Of a stretch of 64,000 nt of DNA, positions 46,500-57,200 are shown one piece after another. The notes under the pieces are model-generated. The model did not search any database. It saw only the letters and a list, made by a program, of their open reading frames with translations, and was not told the origin of the DNA. The DNA lies in the NCBI RefSeq assembly GCF_027942865.1, contig NC_134524.1, positions 3,074,536 through 3,138,535 on the forward strand, read 5' to 3'. Each line of letters opens with the position of its first letter. The first letter of the stretch is position 1. A program made the position numbers and the translations under genes. Origin of the DNA: Odontesthes bonariensis. Its lineage: Eukaryota > Chordata > Actinopteri > Atheriniformes > Atherinopsidae.

Positions 46500-47460
46500 A
46501 CCGAAATAACCCAAAATCACAGTTTTATGGACGCTAAAAACAGTTCAAAATCATGTCCCAAACGGACGCAAAAACTGATCAAAATCAAGTTCAGAACCAA
46601 CTCAAAACATTACAAAATCAAGTTCAAATCAAGCCAGAAAAAAGCAATCACAAGGAAATGGCTTAAACCAGATACCCCACCTATTAGGGAATGGTATGGT
46701 ATTTTATATGAAATCTATCAAATCTCTTTTTCTTTTTTTCCCTTTGTGGTTTTATTTTTCACCTCGTGTTTCTGTTCTAGTTATATATATACCTCTGATA
46801 AATAGTATGATTGACAGGTAATGATCCTAAATAAAGACAAACTTAAAAAAAAAAGAAGTCAAGCCAGAAACCTGCTTAAAACCAAGTTCAACAGCACATT
46901 AGAACCAGTCCAAAATCAGTCAGAACTAAGTCTTAAACTGACTTCAAACCCAGTCTAAAGCCAATTCTACAACCAATCAGAAACCAGAGTAAAACCATAT
47001 CCAGAACCAGTCCAAATCTAGACCCAAACCAGTACAAAACCAGTCTAGAACCTTAAAGTCCTGGTTTAGACTTCAGGGATTTAGACTAGTTTTTGGATTG
47101 GTTTTCTGAAACCAAATCTAAATTTAATCCAAGTGGGTTTAACAACATGCTAAAACCAGATTAAAAGAATTCAAAATGAGTACAAACTAAGGCTAAAACC
47201 AAGTCGAAAAAGAATCTAAACCCATAACAAAACCAGTTCAAAACTGGTTCAAAAACCATTTGAAAACCCAGTGGACAGCAAAGTCAAGACAAAGTCTAAA
47301 GTTATTCTAAAACCAAATCTAAATCTAGACCCAAATGAGCCCAAAACTAGTTAAAATAAAGAGCTAAACCAAGTGAAAACAGAGTCTAAACCCATTCCTA
47401 AACCAGGTCTGGACCCAGGCCCAGTACAAAAACTAATCTAAAACCCCAGAGCTAAAGAAC
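46500..47460. repeat. Degenerate repeat of AAACCAGTC-like units
   Basis: Loosely repeated AAAACCAGTCTAAAACCAAGTC text with much divergence, interrupted by the L1 insertion. It looks like an old decayed minisatellite, in contrast to the fresh arrays elsewhere. Confidence 0.65.
46641..46858 (+). mobile_element. 5'-truncated L1-type insertion with poly-A and target duplication
   Basis: The 12-base TCAAGCCAGAAA is duplicated at 46629-46640 and 46859-46870. The insert begins with an in-frame L1 ORF2 C-terminal-like text (AITRKWLKPDTPPIREW...EIYQ), has AATAAA at 46830-46835 and ends in an A-run. This is the product of target-primed reverse transcription. Only 218 bp were copied. Confidence 0.85.
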
Positions 47461-47990
47461 AATAAAACTACGTGTCATGTATATTTTATTCTATTTAAAA
47501 CTTTAAATCCAGAGTTTTATGCAGCCCTGAGGCATGAAACGTGCACCTCAGAACAGTAAAGTTATGGATCAGTCAGGGTGACTTTGTGTCACAGCTGCAG
47601 AGGAATCTGAGCTGATAAAAACTGATAAAGCAGCAGAATCTCATGGTTTTGTTGATAAAAGCTGAAAATGTTCTTATTACCGCATCACCGGAGGTTTGTT
47701 TTCTGCTTTATAAGGTGAAGTTGATCAAAATGTGTCCAAAGACAACAAACTGTTGTGGGGGGGCGAACCGCCGCCCCATCTCTCTGCTTTAAGGTCGCCG
47801 TGGCGACCAGTGACACGCAGCCTGATAGCATCAAGGCTGTCTGACCGAGATAAACACGTTCATCGCCACGGTCACGCATCAGCAACAACACGCTCACACG
47901 ACCTCTGACCTCTCCAAGGCCTCCTGGGGTGGAGCTCAGATTAAAGTCCGGGCTGCTCATTCTGCCTCCTCATTCTGCCTCCTCGCAGCC
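47461..47990 (+). promoter_or_regulatory. cyp17a2 upstream region
   Basis: Upstream of the start codon there is a perfect Nr5a/SF-1 consensus (CCAAGGCC, 47914-47921), another AAGGTCG half site near 47791, and TGACCT nuclear-receptor half sites just before it (about 47906). No strong TATA box; GATTAAAGT about 50 bases before the ATG is a weak candidate. SF-1-type sites are typical of steroidogenic genes, so these are plausible control sites. Confidence 0.5.
47914..47921 (+). promoter_or_regulatory. Nr5a/SF-1 site candidate
   Basis: CCAAGGCC fits YCAAGGYC exactly and lies 70-77 bp upstream of the cyp17a2 start codon. SF-1 (Nr5a1) is the main regulator of steroidogenic P450 genes. One eight-base match can also occur by chance. 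Confidence 0.45.
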
Positions 47991-48238
47991 ATGGCCGCCT
48001 GCCTCCTCTCCTCCTTCTACACCTCTTTCTCTCCCTCCATCCTCCTGGTCTTCGCCCTCGGCCTGGTGGCCGTCTCCTTCCTAATCTCACGGGGAGCTGT
48101 TCCACAAACCGAACCTCCGTGCTCTCCCCCGGCTGGGGGCTCCATCCCCTGCCTGCCATGGGTCCCCGTCCTGGGCAGCCTCCCGTGGCTGGGGGGGGGC
48201 CTCCCTCCTCACCTCCTGTTCACCCAGCTGGCTCGCAG
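47991..48238 (+). CDS. cyp17a2: cyp17a2 exon 1 (membrane anchor)
   Basis: 248 bases, residues 1-82 plus two bases. Contains the signal anchor [17 protein letters not shown] and the hinge [18 protein letters not shown]. The first ATG in frame is used; donor GTGAGA. Confidence 0.9.
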
Positions 48239-51200
48239 GTGAGACCACGGAGCCTCTGACTCCCTTAGTTAAGGAGGACTGGTTAAGGAATGTGTACAGG
48301 GTTTGCAGGGACTAGTTAAAATGTGACCGGACAAAGCAAAGAACGGGAAAACTCGCTAAGTTTTGGATGTAAAAGCTCATATTACTGAAGAACTGTTTCT
48401 AAAAATGTAAAAATGTTTATTAGACCTCATGTTCGTCAGGAAGAGTTGATGTGTCGAAGGGCTGGTTAATATTAGCAAAGACTAGTTAATATTTACAGGG
48501 ACTGGTAAAGTGTGAGAGGAACACTTAGTGTGTGGAAGGAAATCTTATTGATTTATGTTTGGATGGATTAATTTATGTGTATAAGGACTAGTTAATGTAG
48601 TAGAAACTCCTTAATGTGTATAAGAACTAGTTAATGTAGTAGAAACTCCTTAATGTTTAGAAGGACTAGTTAATGTAGTAGAAACTCCTTAATGTTTAGA
48701 GGGACTAGTTAATGTAGTCGAAACTCATTAATGTTTAGAGGGACTAGTTAATATAGTAGAAACTCATTAATGTTTAGAGGGACTAGTTAATGTAGTAGAA
48801 ACTCCTTAATGTTTAGAGGGACTAGTTAATATAGTAGAAACTCATTAATGTTTAGAAGGACTAGTTAATATAGTAGAAACTCCTTAATGTTCAGAAGGAC
48901 TAGTTAATATAGTAGAAACTCCTTAATGTTCAGAAGGACTAGTTAATATAGTGTCAACTCATTAATGTTTAGAAGGACTAGTTAATGTAGTAGAAACTCA
49001 TTAATGTTTAGAAGGACTAGTTAATATAGTAGAAACTCCTTAATGTTCAGAAGGACTAGTTAATATAGTGTCAACTCATTAATGTTTAGAAGGACTAGTT
49101 AATGTAGTAGAAACTCATTAATGTTTAGAAGGACTAGTTAATATAGTAGAAACTCCTTAATGTTTAGAGGGACTCGTTAATATAGTAGAAACTCCTTAAT
49201 GTTCAGAGGGACTAGTTAATGTAGTAGAAACTCCTTAATGTTCAGAGGGACTAGTTACTGTAGTAGAAACTCCTTAATATTTAGAGGGACTAGTTAATGT
49301 AGTAGAAACTCCTTAATGTTTAGAGGGACTAGTTACTGTAGTAGAAACTCCTTAATGTTTAGAGGGACTAGTTAATGTAGTAGAAACTCCTTAATGTTCA
49401 GAGGGACTAGTTACTGTAGTAGAAACTCCTTAATGTTTAGAGGGACTAGTTAATGTAGTAGAAACTCCTTAATGTTTAGAGGGACTAGTTAATGTAGTAG
49501 AAACTCCTTAATGTTTAGAGGGACTCGTTAATATAGTAGAAACTCCTTAATGTTCAGAGGGACTAGTTAATGTAGTAGAAACTCCTTAATGTTCAGAGGG
49601 ACTAGTTACTGTAGTAGAAACTCCTTAATATTTAGAGGGACTAGTTAATGTAGTAGAAACTCCTTAATGTTTAGAGGGACTAGTTACTGTAGTAGAAACT
49701 CCTTAATGTTTAGAGGGACTAGTTAATGTAGTAGAAACTCCTTAATGTTCAGAGGGACTAGTTACTGTAGTAGAAACTCCTTAATGTTTAGAGGGACTAG
49801 TTAATGTAGTAGAAACTCCTTAATGTTTAGAGGGACTCGTTAATATAGTAGAAACTCCTTAATGTTCAGAGGGACTAGTTACTGTAGTAGAAACTCCTTA
49901 ATGTTTAGAGGGACTAGTTAATATAGTAGAAACTCCTTAATGTTTAGAGGGACTAGTTAATATAGTAGAAACTCCTTAATGTTTAGAGGGACTAGTTAAT
50001 ATAGTAGAAACTCCTAAATGTTTAGAGGGACTAGTTAATATAGTAGAAACTCCTTAATGTTTAGAGGGACTAGTTAATATAGTGTCAACTCATTAATGTT
50101 TAGAAGGACTAGTTAATGTAGTAGAAACTCCTTAATGTTTAGAGGGACTAGTTACTATAGTAGAAACTCCTTAATGTTTAGAAGGACTAGTTAATATAGT
50201 AGAAACTCCTTAATGTTTAGAAGGACTAGTTACTATAGTAGAAACTCCTTAATGTTTAGAAGGACTAGTTAATGTAGTAGAAACTCATTAATGTTTAGAG
50301 GGACTAGTTAATGTAGTAGAAACTCCTTAATGTTTAGAAGGACTAGTTAATATAGTAGAAACTCCTTAATGTTTAGAAGGACTAGTTACTATAGTAGAAA
50401 CTCCTTAATGTTTAGAAGGACTAGTTAATGTAGTAGAAACTCCTTAATGTTTAGAGGGACTAGTTAATATAGTAGAAACTCCTTAATGTTTAGAAGGACT
50501 AGTTAATATAGTAGAAACTCCTTAATGTTTAGAAGGACTAGTTACTATAGTAGAAACTCCTTAATGTTTAGAAGGACTAGTTAATGTAGTAGAAACTCCT
50601 TAATGTTTAGAGGGACTAGTTAATATAGTAGAAACTCCTTAATGTTTAGAAGGACTAGTTAATGTAGTAGAAACTCCTTAATGTTTAGAGGGACTAGTTA
50701 CTATAGTAGAAACTCCTTAATGTTTAGAAGGACTAGTTAATATAGTAGAAACTCCTTAATGTTTAGAAGGACTAGTTACTATAGTAGAAACTCCTTAATG
50801 TTTAGAAGGACTAGTTAATGTAGTAGAAACTCCTTAATGTTTAGAGGGACTAGTTAATATAGTAGAAACTCCTTAATGTTTAGAAGGACTAGTTAATGTA
50901 GTAGAAACTCCTTAATGTTTAGAAGGACTAGTTAATATAGTAGAAACTCCTTAATGTTTAGAAGGACTAGTTACTATAGTAGAAACTCCTTAATGTTTAG
51001 AAGGACTAGTTAATGTAGTAGAAACTCCTTAATGTTTAGAGGGACTAGTTAATATAGTAGAAACTCCTTAATGTTTAGAAGGACTAGTTAATGTAGTAGA
51101 AACTCCTTAATGTTTAGAGGGACTAGTTACTATAGTAGAAACTCCTTAATGTTTAGAAGGACTAGTTAATGTAGTAGAAACTCATTAATGTTTAGAGGGA

Positions 51201-54200
51201 CTAGTTACTATAGTAGAAACTCCTAAATGTTTAGAGGGACTAGTTAATGTAGTAGAAACTCATTAATGTTTAGAGGGACTAGTTAATGTAGTAGAAACTC
51301 CTTAATGTTTAGAGGGACTAGTTAATATAGTAGAAACTCCTTAATGTTTAGAAGGACTAGTTAATGTAGTAGAAACTCATTAATGTTTAGAAGGACTAGT
51401 TAATATAGTAGAAACTCCTTAATGTTTAGAAGGACTAGTTACTATAGTAGAAACTCCTTAATGTTTAGAAGGACTAGTTAATGTAGTAGAAACTCCTTAA
51501 TGTTTAGAAGGACTAGTTAATGTAGTAGAAACTCATTAATGTTTAGAAGGACTAGTTAATATAGTAGAAACTCCCTAACGTTTAGAGGGACTAGTTAATA
51601 TAGTAGAAACTCCTTAATGTTTAGAAGGACTAGTTAATATAGTCGAAACTCATTAATGTTTAGAGGGACTAGTTAATATAGTAGAAACTCATTAATGTTT
51701 AGAGGGACTAGTTAATATAGTAGAAACTCCTTAACGTTTAGAGGGACTAGTTAATATAGTAGAAACTCCTTAATGTTCAGAAGGACTAGTTAATGTAGTA
51801 GAAACTCCTTAATGTTTAGAGGGACTAGTTAATATAGTAGAAACTCCTTAACGTTTAGAGGGACTAGTTAATATAGTAGAAACTCCTTAATGTTCAGAAG
51901 GACTAGTTAATGTAGTAGAAACTCCTTAATGTTTAGAGGGACTAGTTAATATAGTAGAAACTCATTAATGTTTAGAGGGACTAGTTAATATAGTAGAAAC
52001 TCCTTAACGTTTAGAGGGACTAGTTAATATAGTAGAAACTCCTTAATGTTCAGAAGGACTAGTTAACGAGCTAAATGAATAGTTCGTGTCTGAGAAAACT
52101 AGATATTATTAAGAATGTTTGAGAGGGTTATTTAAGGGTTTAAGGGACTGTTTAGTATTCTGAAGGTTTCAGTAATCTTTACTTTACCTTATTCATGTTT
52201 GTAAAGACTAGTTAGAGATATTATTGTACAGGTTAATTCTGGTAAGGAATGGTTAAAGAGTGGGAGAACTAATTCACTCAGTTAATATTGAGAGGGACTA
52301 GTTATTGTTATTATTATTATCCAGGTTGGGGCCCCTGTTTGCGCTCCGCCTCGGCCCTCATTACACCGTGGTGGTGAACAGCCATCGACACGCCCGAGAG
52401 GTTCTGCTGCAGAGGGGGAAGGACTTCGCTGGCCGGCCCAGCATGGTGAGACGTGCACTGAGAGATAAACTGCCTCCAACCTTTAATCTAAGAAAGAACA
52501 CAGAACATAGAAACAGGCGAGTTAGATATTCCTCAAATATGTTCACAGCCATTTGATTGTTGAAGTTCTAAGTTATTAAACGACTTCTTTGGTGTCGTGT
52601 TATTCATCTTTGGGTGTTGGACTGTTGGCAGGATGAAAAAGCTGAAAAAAACTAAGAAAAGATTCAGAAAGTGATGATAAAAACCAGAATCATTATCTAA
52701 AGTCCAGATCAGACCTCCATCCTCAGTGAAAACAAGAAAGACTTTATCGTTTAGTTCTTTCTGTTTTTCCTTTATTTCATTCCTCCTGTTTAAAGTTTAA
52801 AGATCAGTGTTGTGCCAGTGTAGCTCTCAGAGCTGTTTAAAAGTACGTGGAGAGGTTTTTATCTGCCACTTCTGTCACTACATGAAGCCTAAAGTTTCTG
52901 TTCTCCCCTCATTTAACACGCTGACAAGGATTCTTTGGTGTTTACTGGAGGCAAAAAAAAAGGCCCATTTCACTCAAAACAAATGTATTAATCCGTTTGA
53001 TAGAACTTTTTAAATGAAAAACAAGACTTTAATGTTCAAATATAGATTTAATATTTGCCCTGCGGCTGAGAACATGTGGCTTTACAGTCTAATATCCCGT
53101 TCAGGTCACCACCAGCCTGCTGACCAGAGGAGGTAAAGACATCGCGTTCGCAGACTACTCTCCTCTCTGGAGGCTTCACCGCCGCCTGGTCCACAACTCC
53201 TTCACCCTGTTCGGGGAAGGAACCGGCCGGCTGCAGGACATCGGTACTCCCCCCCCCCCCCCCCACTCAGCTGCATTCATTCTTAAAACCTCTAGCATGG
53301 TCGCTGCGTCGGCTAGCGCGAGCGGTGTTGATGACGTCACGATTTCGTGCCGGCTATATACGGCGGCGCGAATCGATGCGCCAGTAGTTGCAATCTTCTC
53401 CGTCACAGAGGTGTCGCTGCTACCTGAAGGTTAGCGCTGCTCTACAACCACGAAAGTGGAGAAGAAAACAATGAAGAGCTAGCCTGGGAATTCCCATGCT
53501 GCTTTGCCCGCAATTTCATTCACACTGCAAAGGCAGCCTGGAAACCACCGCCCTTATTTTTGCCTGAGTTGGGGAACCAATCACAGAACGGGGGTGGGGG
53601 GGGGGGGGCAGCAAGACGATGACGACGTCTATGCGCGACACCGAAGCTTGTAGAGTGTTAATCCAACATGGCAGCGGACACAACGTTACCGTTCGATGCA
53701 GCCTTAGAAAGTTTAGCTTAGAACGCAAGTTTACTTTTAAAAAAGAGCAACGTTCTTCTTCTTCCTCGTCGAATTTCTGTCGCTCTACATACGTCATCTG
53801 GTATAAGTGATACAATTGGCTATGAATCGCGCGCAAAGCAGCATGGGAAGAACCAGACGCCATTTGATAGACATTCGTAGCGCCCAATAAACGGCTCTAG
53901 GCATTCGTAAACCACGCCTCAAATACGAGAAAATGCACACCTAGTTCCCAGACCACCATCTCATCCAGATGTGGACGCGTCAGCCAGGCTAATGAAGAGC
54001 AGGAATACTGTCATTAATGATGCTGCTGCAGTATCTGGATCATTTTAATTTTTTAATTCAGTTAAAAGAGGTGAAGGTTTGAAGCCCCCGGCATCACCAC
54101 TCTGAGTCTCTGCCCTCTTCTTTGCCTTCACGTATCTGTCCCGTAGCTGCTTCCACACATTCTTACAGAACTCTCCCTCTTTCCCCAAAGTTCTGCCCAT

Positions 54201-57200
54201 CTCTGTGCACCAGTTTTGGGAGTTTACGTGCTCCCTGTGCTGTTTCACTGCAGTTTCGTACAGCTGCTGTACAAACGCACCTCCTGATTGAGCCGGTCTC
54301 TAATTGGTCCATCCGGTCTGTCGTTCTTGGCGCAGTTGAGTTACAAAAATCGACTGGTGCACGACAAAGCGATGCGCCGTCTTTTGAAGGCAAAGCGGCA
54401 GGCCTGAAACGTCATTTTGACGTCACGGGTCGGCTGTAAATCCAGCTTAAAGGTGACAGATATGTGAAGGCAAAGAAGAGGGCAGAGACTCTGTTGATGC
54501 CGGGGGCTTCAGACCTTCACCTCTTTTAACTGAATAAAAAAATTAAAATGATCCAGATACAGCAGCAGTATCATTGATGACAGTATTCCTGCTCTTCATT
54601 GTTTTCTTCTCCACTTTCGTGGTTGTAGAGCAGCGCTAACCTTCAGGTAGCAGCGCCACCTCTGTGACGGAGAAGATTGCAACTACTGGCGCATCGACTC
54701 GCGCCGCCGTATATAGCCGGCACGAAATCATGACGTCATCAACACCGCTCGAGCTAGCAGACGCGGCAACCATGCTAGAGCCTTTATGTTCATCCGTCTG
54801 TTTCTGGGAGAAGAAGCTGCTGTTTTTCAGACTCTGATTCTGACCGCATCACACTCAGGTGTGAAGCAGAAGGATGGGTCAGCAGAGAAAGTTACAGGAA
54901 ATCATTCACAAATGAAGAGAATACATCTTTTAACAGCAGCCTACTGCTAATATCTGACCTAATATCTGATCTAATATCTGATCTAATATCTGATCTAATA
55001 TCTGATCTAATATCTGATCTAATATCTGACCTAATATCTGATCTAATATCTGATCTAATATCTGACCTAATATCTGACCTAATATCTGATCTAATATCTG
55101 ATCTAATATCTGACCTAATATCTGACCTAATATCTGATCTAATATCTGATCTAATATCTGACCTAATATCTGATCTAATATCTGATCTAATATCTGATCT
55201 AATATCTGATCTAATATCTGACCTAATATCTGACCTAATATCTGATCTAATATCTGATTTAATATCTGATCTAATATCTGACCTAATATCTGATCTAATA
55301 TCTGACCTAATATCTGATCTAATATCTGACCTAATATCTGACCTAATATCTGATCTAATATCTGACCTAATATCTGATCTAATATCTGATCTAATATCTG
55401 ACCTAATATCTGACCTAATATCTGATCTAATATCTGATCTAATATCTGACCTAATATCTGATCTAATATCTGATCTAATATCTGACCTAATATCTGACCT
55501 AATATCTGATCTAATATCTGATCTAATATCTGACCTAATATCTGACCTAATATCTGACCTAATATCTGATCTAATATCTGACCTAATATCTGACCTAATA
55601 TCTGATCTAATATCTGATCTAATATCTGACCTAATATCTGATCTAATATCTGATCTAATATCTGATCTAATATCTGACCTAATATCTGATCTAATATCTG
55701 ATCTAATATCTGACCTAATATCTGATCTAATATCTGATCTAATATCTGACCTAATATCTGATCTAATATCTGATCTAATATCTGATCTAATATCTGATCT
55801 AATATCTGATCTAATATCTGACCTAATATCTGATCTAATATCTGACCTAATATCTGACCTAATATCTGACCTAATATCTGATCTAATATCTGATCTAATA
55901 TCTGATCTAATATCTGATCTAATATCTGATTTAATATCTGACCTAATATCTGACCTAATATCTGATCTAATATCTGATCTAATATCTGATCTAATATCTG
56001 ATCTAATATCTGATCTAATATCTGACCTAATATCTGATCTAATATCTGACCTAATATCTGATCTAATATCTGATCTAATATCTGATTTAATATCTGACCT
56101 AATATCTGACCTAATATCTGATCTAATATCTGATCTAATATCTGATCTAATATCTGATCTAATATCTGATCTAATATCTGACCTAATATCTGATCTAATA
56201 TCTGACCTAATATCTGATCTAATATCTGATCTAATATCTGATTTAATATCTGACCTAATATCTGACCTAATATCTGACCTAATATCTGACCTAATATCTG
56301 ATCTAATATCTGATCTAATATCTGATCTAATATCTGACCTAATATCTGATCTAATATCTGATTTAATATCTGATCTAATATCTGATTTAATATCTGACCT
56401 AATATCTGATCAAATATCTGATCTAATATCTGATTTAATATCTGACCTAATATCTGATCTAATATCTGATCTAATATCTGATTTAATATCTGACCTAATA
56501 TCTGATCTAATATCTGATCTAATATCTGACCTAATATCTGACCTAATATCTGATCAAATATCTGACCTAATATCTGATCTAATATCTGACCTAATATCTG
56601 ACCTAATATCTGATCAAATATCTGACCTAATATCTGATTTAATATCTGACCTAATATCTGATCTAATATCTGATCTAATATCTGACCTAATATCTGACCT
56701 AATATCTGATCAAATATCTGACCTAATATCTGATCTAATATCTGACCTAATATCTGATCTAATATCTGATCTAATATCTGACCTAATATCTGACCTAATA
56801 TCTGATCTAATATCTGACCTAATATCTGATCTAATATCTGACCTAATATCTGATCTAATATCTGATCTAATATCTGATCTAATATCTGATCTAATATCTG
56901 ACCTAATATCTGATCTAATATCTGACCTAATATCTGATCTAATATCTGACCCTGTTTAAAGGCCGCTCAGAGTCTCCTCAGGTTGGAAACTGAAGCTAAA
57001 CTAAATGCTCTTTGCAGTTTTATCCGCAGTGGACGGTCTGTGCGTCGAGCTGCTGGCAAACGGAGCTCGTGGTTTCGACCCGTGTCCCGCGGTGACCAGA
57101 GCCGTCACCAACGTCGTGTGCACGCTGGTGTTCAGCAGCACATATCGCCATGGCGACGCCGAGCTGCAGGAGGTGATCCGATACAACAACGGCATCGTGG

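Larger units (their letters stand above)
53290..54780. mobile_element. Harbinger-like DNA transposon with long inverted repeats
   Basis: CTCTAGCATGGTCGC at 53290 is mirrored by the right end at 54780. The inverted repeats continue for about 190 bp (through the GTTGATGACGTCA and GCCGGCTATATACGGCGGCG blocks) and then further inward with lower match. Inside is a minus-strand MADF/Myb-like fragment. That fits PIF/Harbinger, whose second protein carries this domain. The flanks show no clear 3-bp target duplication, so the outer boundary and family stay tentative. It sits in intron 3 of cyp17a2. Confidence 0.7.

Noticed and set aside
57029..57030. Alternative acceptor for cyp17a2 exon 4 (12 bases downstream)
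   Set aside because: It would remove four residues (VLSA) that the family keeps; the upstream CTTTGCAG is better.
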